NCBI RefSeq assembly: GCF_000422485.1
Contig: NZ_KE383850.1
Span: 124,001 to 188,000, forward strand
Origin: Paenibacillus pasadenensis DSM 19293
Lineage (GTDB): Bacteria; Bacillota; Bacilli; Paenibacillales; Paenibacillaceae
Direction of reading: 5' to 3'
DNA: 64,000 nucleotides
Each line of letters starts with the position of its first letter. Positions within the stretch are counted from its first letter, which is position 1. Below are positions 17,100 to 25,403 of the stretch, piece after piece. The translations under genes and the position numbers were made by a program. The notes beneath the pieces were generated by a model, which saw only the letters and a list, made by a program, of their open reading frames with translations, did no database searches and was not told where the DNA came from.

Positions 17100-17372
17100 G
17101 TGCTGGTGCTGCTCGGGCTTGCGCTTGCCGCGCTGTGGATGGATCATGTGCATCGGGATGGACGCCAGGAAGCCGTCACGGTCCTGAAGGCGATTGAAGG
17201 AGAAGAGCTGGTGTTCGCATCGGAGGACGGCGAGGACCTGCGAGCCGAAGCGCCGCAGCTGCTGCTGCCGCTGCTGGAGGTCGGACGGGAATATCGCATC
17301 GTCGTCGACCGGAACCGATTCCGCCATGCGGTGCTTCAGAAGATCGAGCCTCACGACGCTTCGCCGAAATAG
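17100..17372 (+). CDS. Small membrane-anchored protein of unknown function
   Basis: From the GTG at 17100: 90 residues with an N-terminal transmembrane helix (LVLLGLALAALWM) and a C-terminal domain (GEELVFASEDGEDLRAE, EVGREYRIVVDRNRF). The frame is open back to 17055, where a good SD (GAGGGAG) sits 6 nt before an ATC codon; starting there would add the basic leader IERKQKSRLNAVSAV typical before a membrane anchor. Either ATC is a rare start, the base is an error for ATG, or GTG is used. Function unknown. Confidence 0.6.
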   Translation: MLVLLGLALAALWMDHVHRDGRQEAVTVLKAIEGEELVFASEDGEDLRAEAPQLLLPLLEVGREYRIVVDRNRFRHAVLQKIEPHDASPK

Positions 17373-17466
17373 CGGACGCTCCTCCCGATCGCGGCAACGC
17401 TGCGGCTGTCCGGCGCGTATGAAGCGGGTGAAGCGAGGACGGACATCAATCAGGAGGGGTGCGGAC

Positions 17467-18117
17467 ATGGAGCAGGATCAACGACAGCCGGAGCGCTCGA
17501 TCGTCACGGGCGGAGCGGCACCGGCGCCGGAGCTGACGAGCGCCGCTGCCGGACAAGCGCAAGAGCGCCCGGACGGCGAGGCGGGAGCCGGTGGAGGGCG
17601 GCAGGTGGAGCGGCCATTCGCGACGGACGGGGAACCGTCCTCCAGCGAGCCGCTGCGTCCGCTCGATCTGCGGGTCATCCGCGCCCGCCGGCTGGAGGGG
17701 GCGGTCACGAGCGGCGTGTATGCCGCCGTCGTGCTGGCGCTGGCTCTCCTGAGCGCCCGGTTCGGCTGGCCGTGGTGGATCGCGGCCGGCGCCGGAGCGC
17801 TCGCGCTGGCCGGGGCGGCGCTGGAGCTGCTGTGGCTGCCGAGGCTGCTGCATCGCAGCTGGGGCTACCTCGTGCGAGAGCATGAGATCGAGCTGGCCCA
17901 TGGCTTCATCGTCCGCAAGCGCACGCTTGTCCCGGTCGCGCGCATCCAGCATATCGACACGAAGCAAGGCCCGATCCAGAAGCGCTGCGGCATCGCGACG
18001 CTGACGATGGCGACGGCGGCCGGCAGCCACGCCATCCCCGGCTTGCCGGAGGAGCAGGCCGAGGCGATGCGGAGCCGGCTGGCGGAGCTGACGAGGAGGG
18101 CCGACGATGAGATCTGA
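17467..18117 (+). CDS. YdbS-like membrane protein with bacterial PH (bPH2) domain
   Basis: 216 residues. A long low-complexity N-terminus (about 1-65), two hydrophobic helices (about 80-120), then the bPH2 domain (WGYLVREHEIELAHGFIVRKRTLVPVARIQHIDTKQGPIQKRCGIATLTMATAAG). Pairs of YdbS and YdbT proteins are a conserved Firmicute membrane module; in B. subtilis they have been linked to resistance to an antimicrobial from a competing Bacillus. The ATG at 17467 follows CAGGAGGGG. It overlaps the next gene by 11 bp, so coupled translation is likely. Confidence 0.85.
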   Translation: MEQDQRQPERSIVTGGAAPAPELTSAAAGQAQERPDGEAGAGGGRQVERPFATDGEPSSSEPLRPLDLRVIRARRLEGAVTSGVYAAVVLALALLSARFGWPWWIAAGAGALALAGAALELLWLPRLLHRSWGYLVREHEIELAHGFIVRKRTLVPVARIQHIDTKQGPIQKRCGIATLTMATAAGSHAIPGLPEEQAEAMRSRLAELTRRADDEI

Positions 18118-19792
18118 GGCCGCCTCCGCAGAGCTGCGGCGCGTGCATCCCGCCTCCATGCTGTTTTTCCTGGCGAAGGGAGTCAAGGAAATGTACGGCA
18201 TGCTGCCGCTGCTGCCGCTTTTTGTGCTGTGGGTGCCGAGAGCGACGGGGCTGGATGTGAGCCGGATCGGCCTGGGAGCGCTGCTCGGGGGCGTCGGGCT
18301 GTCCGCGCTGCTCGCCGCCGCCTGGCTGCGCTGGAGGGGCTTCGGCTACGCCGCGGAGGCGGGTGCGATCCGCATCGAGCAGGGCGTATGGAGCCGCCGT
18401 ACGATCTGGATCCAGCGCGAGCGCATCCAGTCCGTCGACACGAGGCAAAATCTCGCCGAGCGCGCGCTCGGCCTCGTCCAGCTCCGCATCGAGACGGCTG
18501 GGGGCGGCGAGAAGGCCGAAGCTGTGCTGCCGTCGTTATCCGCCGCCGAGGCGGCACGGCTGCAGCGGCTGCTCGGCTTCGCGGAGGCCGGAGCGGCCGA
18601 GCCGGAGGAGCCTGCCGCCGGCGTGGGCGCGGGGGCTGAAGCCGTGCGGCGGGCCGCCGCGTCCGAAGCGGGGAGAGACATAGGCCCCGATGGGCTCGAG
18701 CGCGAAGCCGGCGCTGTCCTGGCTGCGTCTGACGCGGCGCGGCAACCGGAGCCGACGTTGGACGCGGCAGCTTCGGCGGCAGGCCGGCGGACCGAGCTGG
18801 CGGTCGGCCAGCGAAAGATCCGGCCGGGCGACCTGCTCGGCTACGCGCTCACCTCGTACCGGACCGGCCTCGTCTTTCTGTTGCTGGCCGGCCTGCTCTC
18901 GCGTGCGGCGGACAGCGGCTGGCTGCGGAGGCTGGACATGCAGGCCGAGCTGGAGCAGCTGTTCGGGGATTATGTTCTCGCGGCCGCGAGCCTGCTGCTG
19001 CTGCTCGCCGCCTGGCTGCTGACCGCGCTGCAGCTCCTTAATGCGAACTGGGGCTTCCGGCTCGAGCGCCGCGGGCGCAAGCTGCATGTCGAGCGCGGCC
19101 TGCTGGAGAAGAAGCGGCAGACGATCGACATCGCCCGCATCCAGGCGCTGGAGCTCGCCCAGCCGCTGCTGCATCGGCCGCTCGGCTGGGTGGCGGTGCG
19201 TGCCTTCATCGCCGGCAACGCCGAGGAGAAAGAGCGCCATCTGCTGCTCTTTCCGCTGCTGAAGCGTGCGGAGGCGGAGGCGTTCTTGCGGGAGTTTGCT
19301 CCGGCGTTCGTCCTCCCGGCGGACTGGAGCCGGCTCGAGCGCTCCGCCTGGACGGCCTACGCGGGCTGGCCGGCGCTCGCCAGCCTGCTGCCGGCAGCGG
19401 CCGGGTGGATCTGGATCCCGGAGCCGTACCGCTGGCTGGCCGCGCTGCTTCCAGCTGCCGTGCTCGCGTACGGCCTGCTGGAGCACCGCCACGCGGCTTG
19501 GGCGCTGGAGGCGGGCCAGCTGTCGCTGCGCCGCGGCGCGCTCATCCGCTCCGAGCTGCTGCTGCCGGGCAGGCGCATCCAGTGGCATCGGATGAGCCTT
19601 TCCCCTATGCAGAGGCGCCGAGGCCGAGCGAGCTTGTCGGTCAGCATCGCGACCGGCAAGGGCGCCCGCTCGTTCCAGCTGCGCCATGCCCCGGCCGCGG
19701 CGGTGGAGCGGCTGCTGCGCCAGCTGAGCTGGCGGCCGGGGCGCGGGAGCGGATCGCCTGCCGCTGTGCGATCCGCTCCGCAGTCGGAGTAA
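18107..19792 (+). CDS. YdbT-like membrane protein with tandem bPH2 domains
   Basis: 561 residues. The order is: TM pair (about 20-75), bPH2 domain 1 (EAGAIRIEQGVWSRRTIWIQRERIQSVDTRQNL), a low-complexity insert (about 160-220), TM pair (about 250-310), bPH2 domain 2 (GRKLHVERGLLEKKRQTIDIARIQALELAQPLL), TM pair (about 420-455) and bPH2 domain 3 (AGQLSLRRGALIRSELLLPGRRIQWHRMSLSP). The arrangement matches YdbT. The ATG at 18107 follows GAGGAGGG. Likely forms a membrane complex with YdbS. Confidence 0.85.
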   Translation: MRSEAASAELRRVHPASMLFFLAKGVKEMYGMLPLLPLFVLWVPRATGLDVSRIGLGALLGGVGLSALLAAAWLRWRGFGYAAEAGAIRIEQGVWSRRTIWIQRERIQSVDTRQNLAERALGLVQLRIETAGGGEKAEAVLPSLSAAEAARLQRLLGFAEAGAAEPEEPAAGVGAGAEAVRRAAASEAGRDIGPDGLEREAGAVLAASDAARQPEPTLDAAASAAGRRTELAVGQRKIRPGDLLGYALTSYRTGLVFLLLAGLLSRAADSGWLRRLDMQAELEQLFGDYVLAAASLLLLLAAWLLTALQLLNANWGFRLERRGRKLHVERGLLEKKRQTIDIARIQALELAQPLLHRPLGWVAVRAFIAGNAEEKERHLLLFPLLKRAEAEAFLREFAPAFVLPADWSRLERSAWTAYAGWPALASLLPAAAGWIWIPEPYRWLAALLPAAVLAYGLLEHRHAAWALEAGQLSLRRGALIRSELLLPGRRIQWHRMSLSPMQRRRGRASLSVSIATGKGARSFQLRHAPAAAVERLLRQLSWRPGRGSGSPAAVRSAPQSE

Positions 19793-19871
19793 CGCCCGCA
19801 TATGTGGTAAATATGCCACTGATGCACGCCGGAGTCGGGGAAACGCCCGCCCAGTTAATCAAGTCCACTCT

Positions 19872-19921
19872 AAAAAAACTTGCCTGACCGGACCCTCTGT
19901 CCGTGTCAGGCAAGTTTTTTT
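19872..19921. terminator. Bidirectional terminator between ydbT-like and the NTase-GNAT gene
   Basis: AAAAAAACTTGCCTGAC and its complement enclose a short loop, giving A7 before and T7 after a 10-bp stem. It serves both convergent genes. Confidence 0.9.
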
Positions 19922-19926
19922 GCGGT

Positions 19927-21375
19927 TCAGCGCGGCATCGCCGGAACGGGCGTCGCTGCGCCGCGCTCCCAGTCGCCTCGCAGCAGGCCGTAGCCGAACG
20001 AATCGTATAGCCGGCCCTCCTGCGGCCAGCTTTGGCGGTGACAGCTCTCCAGCACGAACAGCGTGCCGCGAAACGCCGCCTGCATCCCGGCATTGTCGGT
20101 CCGCGTGTGGCCTTCGATGCGGATCGCAGACGGGAATTCCCGGAACACATAGTCCGCCATCCAGCGCAGCGTGGAGCGAGCCGCTCCCTGGCGGCGATAC
20201 GCCTGGCGGATGCGCAGGTCGAACAGCAGGGTCGGGTCCTGCGTGTCCATGATCTTGAGGAGGCCGGCTTTGGCGCCGGCGGCGTCCTCGATCCAGAACG
20301 TCCTCGTTTCATCCCCGTGATAAGCCCCGTCGTCGAAAGCCTTGCGAATCGTCTCGGCCTCCGGCCGCACGATGCCGTGATAAGGCCAGGGCTCGCCCGT
20401 CAGCAGCGCGGCGAGCGCTTCGCGCTCCTCCGCCGACGTGCCGACCGGAGTCCAAGACCAGCCGGCGCCGTCCATCTCGTCGATCGGACCGGCAAACTCG
20501 CCCGCACTCGATTCGCGCTTGTCGCCGCCGCTCTCGTCAGCCCGCTCGCCGTCGCTCTCGTCAGCCTGCTCGCCGCCGCACCCGCCCGCCTGCTCGTCAT
20601 CGCTCCCGTCCATCTCTGCCGCCGCATCCCGCCTATACTCCAGCCCCAGCTCCTCGAACCAGCGGTTCAGGCCGGACCACAGCCGCTCGCACGCAGCGTG
20701 CAGCTCGTCCGCATGCTGCAGCCGGCCGGACTCGCTCAGCGCCGCCAGCTCCGCGAAGCCGTCCGGCTGCGAGGGCAGGGCGGCCGCTTCCCGCAGCGTG
20801 CGGACGCGCGTCGTGAACGGCCGGCGGTTCGCCAGCCCGATCAGCTTGGCCGCCTGCCACGTCAGGTCCATCGCCGCCCGCGGCAGATGGCCGTTCTCGC
20901 CGCTTGCCCGGAGGTTGCGGATCTTGCCCATCGTCTCGTACGGCTCCCACACCATGAACTCGCGCATGACGCCGCGAAAAGCCTCCTCGCTCCCGTCCAG
21001 CGCCGCCTGCGCGCCGAGCGCGAACAGCCCTTTCGGATCGTGGAGCGGCATCACATGCGTGAAGCTGCCCGCCCAGATCGGCCAGCCGTCGTCGACGCGC
21101 GCGGCGCGGGCCAGATAGCCGGCGCGGGTCCGGCAGCTCAGCTCGAGCTTGAACGGCAGCTCCACGAATTCGTCGCCAGGCAACGGCTCCGCTCCGTCCG
21201 GCGCGACGACATGCAGCTCGAGATCGGAGCAGGGCTGGTCGGTGCCGCGGGCGACGGAGCCGTACAGGCCGATCGCGAGGATGCGGCCGGGATGCTCGGC
21301 GAGCAGCCGGTCCTTGACGCGATGGGCGTAGGCGAGCTTCTGCTCGCGGGTCGTGGCGGCGGGATAGGGCAGCAT
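19927..21375 (-). CDS. Aminoglycoside nucleotidyltransferase (KNTase/ANT(4')-like) fused to a GNAT acetyltransferase
   Basis: 482 residues. The N-terminal 250 follow kanamycin nucleotidyltransferase over its length: IGLYGSVARGTD (36-46), the metal-binding SDLELHV (50-56), DDGWPIWAGSF, MPLHDP, and a helical C-terminal half (AKLIGLANRRPFTTRVRTLREA). An acidic, Gly-rich linker (about 258-300) leads to a C-terminal GNAT domain with the acetyl-CoA loop RIRQAYRRQGAAR and the end motif YDSFGYGLLRGDW. The ATG at 21373-21375 follows AAGGAGGATC; an upstream in-frame ATG lacks an SD. KNTase-family enzymes adenylylate aminoglycosides; whether this fusion acts on antibiotics is unknown. Confidence 0.82.
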   Translation of the reverse strand: MLPYPAATTREQKLAYAHRVKDRLLAEHPGRILAIGLYGSVARGTDQPCSDLELHVVAPDGAEPLPGDEFVELPFKLELSCRTRAGYLARAARVDDGWPIWAGSFTHVMPLHDPKGLFALGAQAALDGSEEAFRGVMREFMVWEPYETMGKIRNLRASGENGHLPRAAMDLTWQAAKLIGLANRRPFTTRVRTLREAAALPSQPDGFAELAALSESGRLQHADELHAACERLWSGLNRWFEELGLEYRRDAAAEMDGSDDEQAGGCGGEQADESDGERADESGGDKRESSAGEFAGPIDEMDGAGWSWTPVGTSAEEREALAALLTGEPWPYHGIVRPEAETIRKAFDDGAYHGDETRTFWIEDAAGAKAGLLKIMDTQDPTLLFDLRIRQAYRRQGAARSTLRWMADYVFREFPSAIRIEGHTRTDNAGMQAAFRGTLFVLESCHRQSWPQEGRLYDSFGYGLLRGDWERGAATPVPAMPR

Positions 21376-21470
21376 GGAAAGATCCTCCTTGGCGGTCATT
21401 TCGTCCATCCCTAAGTATACCTGCCCAAGGCGGGCCGGAGGCGGTCAAGAACGGCTGAAGCCGATCTTCC

Positions 21471-21521
21471 CCGGCCACGACGCCGGCGCAGCAAAAAAAG
21501 CCGCTCCGGCGTCGTGGCCGG
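21471..21521. other. 16-bp perfect inverted repeat between two minus-strand genes
   Basis: CCGGCCACGACGCCGG and its exact complement are separated by 19 nt that include A7. On the minus strand the A7 becomes T7 following a partial GCTCCG/CGGAGC stem, so competing terminator and long-hairpin folds exist. It probably ends the sgrR-like transcript. Confidence 0.55.
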
Positions 21522-21548
21522 GACGGCGAGGGCGGAGCGTCGGCAGCT

Positions 21549-23387
21549 CTAAGGGCGCAGCTCCGAAGCGGTCAGCTCGGGCGCGGCGAGGCCGTTCTCC
21601 AGCCAGACGTTCTTGAAGTCGACCCAGCCGAGCCGGTTGAGGCGGACGCCATGCACGGACGGATGGAGGTAGGTGCTGAGCTGCTGATGGTGGAGGAAAA
21701 TGAGCGAGCCGTCGTCGCGCAGCTGCTCCTCGACCTGCCTCATGATCTGGCGGCGGCCTACCGCGTCCGGCGTCGCCAGGGCGGCATCGATCCGTCCCCG
21801 GATCCAGCTTCGGGTATCGTCGGTCAGATAGTTCCCGAGGATGCAGTCGCCATGCTCGTAAGCCTCGATCTCGCATACCTCGTCCTCGGCGATGACGATG
21901 CACCAGACCGTCAGATCGGCCTCGCGAAAGCCGTGTTTGGATGCGATCGCCTCCAACTTCGTCTCAACCCGGATGCCCCACTCGGCGAGCTTGCGCGCGG
22001 CCCAGTCGACTTCGTCCTTGTACTTGGCTACGGTCGTCAAGCGGATCGGCGTGCCGTCGTATTCCGCTTCGCGCAGCGCCGCGCGCAGCCGGTCCGGCCG
22101 CGGCGGCTCGGGGGAACGCAGCGCGCTCGTCTCCGGCAGGAAGCCGTAGGCGGGCAAGACGCTCTTGTCCTTGAGCTCGTCGAGCAGCTCGGACGGATCG
22201 AGGATCATGCGCACGGCCCGCCGGAACGCCTCGGACTGATGCGGACCGGGCTTGTTCATGTTCCAGCCGAGCATGGCGCAGCCATGGTTGACGTTGTGGA
22301 TGGACGACCATCCCTCCGACGGGGGAGCCGTCTCGGGCTCGTTGAAGAAGCCGTCGCGGATGCGCAGCAGTCCGGGAACGCTCGGCGTGACCTGGACCGG
22401 CTGGCAGCCCTCGGGCAGGACGACCATATCGACGGCGTCCAGATAGGGGCGGCCGCCATAATACGGCTCATGGGCGCCGAGCTCCAGGCCGCAGGAGGTG
22501 TGCTTGAGCAGCCGGAACGGACCGGTGCCGATCGGCCGGCGCCAGAATTCCTCCTCGGGCAGGCCGCGCAGCCCTTCCGGCAGCAGCGAGGCGGCGCCGG
22601 CGCAGACGAAGCGGTCGAAGATGAAGTTCGGCTGATGCAGATGGAAGCGTACGACATGGGTGCCGACCACCTCTACGCTCCGGACGCTGCGCATGAGCCA
22701 GCGATTGGGACCGTGGCGCAGCCGCTCGAAGGTGAAGGCGACATCGCGCGAGGTCAGATCGGCGCCGTCGTGGAACAGCACGCCCTTGCGCAGGAAGAAG
22801 GTCCATACGGTGCCTTCGCCGTTCACGCTCCAATGATGCGCGGCGGCGGGGACGATCCGCTCGTTCTCCTCGCTGTACTGGAGCAGCCGGTCGTACAGCT
22901 GGCGCATCACATGCGCGTCCAGCGCATAGTTGAGCTGGGAAGGATCGAAGGTGCGCACGCCGTACAGCAGCGGGAAGCGCAGCGTGTCGCGAGACGGCTG
23001 GCCTTGCTGCTGCTCCTTGCGGTAGCCGAATCGCCCGTCGAGCCATTCGAGAAACCGCTCCTTCGCGGAGGTGCCTCCGGCATGCCGGCCGATCAGCTCG
23101 AAGGCGGCCGGGTAATTGCCCGCCTCGGCTTCCGCCTGGAGAAGCTCCATGAGGTACGGCTCCTTGGGGCGAAGAAAGACGATCCGCGAGCGATGGCCGC
23201 GTCCGCGTCCCGGCAGCCACTCGATCAGTCCCTCCTCCTGCATCCGGCGGAGGATGAGCTTGGCGTTGCGCGGCGTGCAGAACAGCGCGGCGGCGATGCC
23301 GTCCAGCGTCGCCTCGACGGGCGAGCCTTCTGCCGCAACGCCCGAAAACCGCTCCAGCAGGGACAAGTAGCGTTCGGCTGCATACAT
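21549..23387 (-). CDS. SgrR-family transcriptional regulator with solute-binding domain
   Basis: 612 residues. An N-terminal winged helix-turn-helix (about 1-110, FCTPRNAKLILRRMQEEGLIEWLPGRGRGHRSRI) is followed by a periplasmic-binding-protein (SBP_bac_5) domain (about 150-590) with FDPSQLNYALDAHVMRQLYDRL, WTFFLRKGVLFHDG and GTGPFRLL. There is no signal peptide, as expected for a cytoplasmic regulator that senses a sugar phosphate or peptide-like ligand. The ATG at 23387 follows AAGGAGG. SgrR-like genes often sit next to MFS transporters; none is adjacent here, so the target is open. Confidence 0.9.
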   Translation of the reverse strand: MYAAERYLSLLERFSGVAAEGSPVEATLDGIAAALFCTPRNAKLILRRMQEEGLIEWLPGRGRGHRSRIVFLRPKEPYLMELLQAEAEAGNYPAAFELIGRHAGGTSAKERFLEWLDGRFGYRKEQQQGQPSRDTLRFPLLYGVRTFDPSQLNYALDAHVMRQLYDRLLQYSEENERIVPAAAHHWSVNGEGTVWTFFLRKGVLFHDGADLTSRDVAFTFERLRHGPNRWLMRSVRSVEVVGTHVVRFHLHQPNFIFDRFVCAGAASLLPEGLRGLPEEEFWRRPIGTGPFRLLKHTSCGLELGAHEPYYGGRPYLDAVDMVVLPEGCQPVQVTPSVPGLLRIRDGFFNEPETAPPSEGWSSIHNVNHGCAMLGWNMNKPGPHQSEAFRRAVRMILDPSELLDELKDKSVLPAYGFLPETSALRSPEPPRPDRLRAALREAEYDGTPIRLTTVAKYKDEVDWAARKLAEWGIRVETKLEAIASKHGFREADLTVWCIVIAEDEVCEIEAYEHGDCILGNYLTDDTRSWIRGRIDAALATPDAVGRRQIMRQVEEQLRDDGSLIFLHHQQLSTYLHPSVHGVRLNRLGWVDFKNVWLENGLAAPELTASELRP

Positions 23388-23513
23388 TGGGGTTGGCCTC
23401 CTTCTGGCTGGAAAATGGCAAAAGAGGAAAAGAGTCGAAGCGATTATACGCTTTTTAGCCCCTTTTGCCTAGCGCATACTTGGTTCAGAACGAAACGAAC
23501 GGGAGATGAGGGC

Positions 23514-23690
23514 ATGTTGGAGGATCAATACGTGTCGGAGAAGCTGGAACAGTTCCGCCAGGAGGAGTGCCGGAACGTCAGCGGCAAGGGAGCGCTGCTT
23601 GGCAAGCTCGGCGCGAGGGCGTTCAGACGATGGAGCCGGATCAATCGGACGGGAGATGAGGAGCATGATGGAGGAGCAATACTTGGCTGA
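23514..23690 (+). CDS. Micro-protein, first of a tandem pair
   Basis: 58 residues: a highly charged amphipathic N-terminal helix (YVSEKLEQFRQEEC) and a basic C-terminal part (LGKLGARAFRRWSRINR). The leader CGGGAGATGAGG and the first 60 bp of coding sequence are repeated 151 bp downstream in the next gene, so this is a tandem duplication. Its last 26 bp overlap the next gene. Family unknown. Confidence 0.5.
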   Translation: MLEDQYVSEKLEQFRQEECRNVSGKGALLGKLGARAFRRWSRINRTGDEEHDGGAILG

Positions 23691-23853
23691 GAAGCTGGAG
23701 CAGTTCCGGCAGGAGAAGTACAGGAGGATGGAGCGGCAGGGACGATGGCGTCTGGAGCTGGAAAAGGACGAAGCGCCGGCTGGCCGATCGGGACGCTCCC
23801 GGCTCGGCCGAGCGCTTGCCGCGATCGCCTCGCTGCTGGCTATGCGCCGCTGA
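23665..23853 (+). CDS. Micro-protein, second of a tandem pair
   Basis: 62 residues: EEQYLAEKLEQFRQEKYRRMERQGRW (charged helix; paralogous to the gene before) followed by GRSRLGRALAAIASLLAMRR, which could be an amphipathic or membrane-seeking helix. SD GGGAGATGAGGAG. A terminator follows immediately. Such short charged proteins are often missed; no function known. Confidence 0.5.
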   Translation: MMEEQYLAEKLEQFRQEKYRRMERQGRWRLELEKDEAPAGRSGRSRLGRALAAIASLLAMRR

Positions 23854-23872
23854 TGCGGCGCTTTTTCTTTTT
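23844..23872 (+). terminator. Terminator after the micro-proteins
   Basis: GCGCCGC/GCGGCGC stem around TGAT followed by T5CT5. Confidence 0.85.
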
Positions 23873-24059
23873 AGGCCCGCAGGTAAAAGAGGAAAAGAAG
23901 ATGGAAGGACAGGCTCCTTTTTGGCGATGGCCATTGATGACAACTCTCTGCGCGGCGATCATCCTGTGGGAAAAAGCGAATAATAGGTTTGAAATGAGGG
24001 TATATTTGGAACTATAATTTAAAAAAAGTCCCATTTTTGAAAATAGGGGGGTGAGTGGA

Positions 24060-25292
24060 TTGAGATACGAAAGGTTAACTAAGCTTTTTTATAAAGTGGA
24101 TCGGGAAACGTTGGCCAAGGAATTAGATCATAGAAAAAACGGTTACGGCAGCTATTTGAGCTCATTATTCATTAAGGGATTTAGAAAAGGACAAACGACG
24201 GCAGATTCATTCGAGTTGTTTTATGTAAATACGCATGAATTAATGAGTCTTAACAACGAAGTGTTGTTGAACAGCTCGAAGATTTCTTCTCTCATCAGCA
24301 AGCTGCCTGATTTTATCGTAGAGCCTTATTTCCAAAAGCTCATCGTTAACGAGGCGCAGAGCAATAATGAAATTGAAGGCGTACGCAGTACGAAGAAGGA
24401 ACTGCAGGAGGCTCTCCGTGAAGTCAAAAATGTGGAGCCTAAACACAAAAGATTTAAAGGTTTGATGAAGACCTATCTTTATATCGATCAGATCGACGCG
24501 TTCGAAAAAGTTCAAGACTTTAGAAGCTTGTACGATGAGCTGGTAGCCGATGAAATTAAAGCCGAGGACAGACCGGATGGCGATCTGTTCCGGCAAGGCC
24601 ATGTCGAGGTCAACGATGGCCAGGTCACAACTCACATAGGCGTGAGCACGGAAAAAAACATTATCGCGTCGCTCGGGGCGCTAATTCATTATTTAAAGGA
24701 TGACGCCCATCCTCCCTTATATCGTTATATGGTGGCCCATTATTATTACGAGTATATCCACCCCTTTTATGACGGCAACGGGCGTACGGGACGTCTGCTT
24801 GTAGGCAGTTACTTGTCGCGCTATCTGGAGAAGTACTCCGCGATTACATTCTCCTATGCGATCAACAAGAATAAAGCCAAGTATTATCGAGCGCTGGAGG
24901 AAATCGCATTCCCTTTGAATCAAGGCGACCTGACCTTCTATCTGATCGACATGCTGGAGCTGCTGTCGACGGGTCAAAAAAGCATCATCGAAGACTTGGA
25001 GCTTAGCCTGATCAAGCTCGAAAGAATCAATGAATATATGAAAAAAGAAAAATGGTCAAAAGCCGGAGATGCAAGACAGATTTTGTCTTCCATGCTGACG
25101 ATCAATGTCTTTATCGCCGAAAACACCGTTTTATCGTTGAAAGAGTTGATGGGCTACACCGGCAAGTCCAGGCATAAAGTGAATCAGGCGGTGGATTACC
25201 TCGTTCAAGAAGGATACATTGAGGTGGTTGCGAAGAAGCCGAAATCAATTCAAATCTGCGACGGCTGCATAGAAAAAATATTATCTCTGTAA
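24060..25292 (+). CDS. Fic-domain protein (probable AMPylase) with inhibitory helix and winged HTH
   Basis: 410 residues. The Fic core motif HPFYDGNGRTGRLL lies near residues 233-246, the catalytic His being first. An N-terminal inhibitory motif (S/TxxxEG: SNNEIEG, about residue 103) indicates a class II, self-inhibited Fic. The C-terminal region (TLSLKELMGYTGKSRHKVNQAVDYLVQEGYIEV) is a winged helix. The start is the TTG at 24060 behind GGGGGG; GTG at 24051 is possible. G+C is clearly lower than flanking genes and codon use is A/T-rich, so it was probably acquired horizontally. It may target a local protein or act in phage or competitor defence. Confidence 0.9.
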   Translation: MRYERLTKLFYKVDRETLAKELDHRKNGYGSYLSSLFIKGFRKGQTTADSFELFYVNTHELMSLNNEVLLNSSKISSLISKLPDFIVEPYFQKLIVNEAQSNNEIEGVRSTKKELQEALREVKNVEPKHKRFKGLMKTYLYIDQIDAFEKVQDFRSLYDELVADEIKAEDRPDGDLFRQGHVEVNDGQVTTHIGVSTEKNIIASLGALIHYLKDDAHPPLYRYMVAHYYYEYIHPFYDGNGRTGRLLVGSYLSRYLEKYSAITFSYAINKNKAKYYRALEEIAFPLNQGDLTFYLIDMLELLSTGQKSIIEDLELSLIKLERINEYMKKEKWSKAGDARQILSSMLTINVFIAENTVLSLKELMGYTGKSRHKVNQAVDYLVQEGYIEVVAKKPKSIQICDGCIEKILSL

Positions 25293-25403
25293 GAAAAGGC
25301 GCCCTTTTCCGATCGTCCGCCTCGCCCGTCCAAGCCATCTGCGAGACCCCCCCATAGAGTAGTAGAGCAGCGACAAGCTGCGAGCGACAAGGGGGCGGTT
25401 CGC

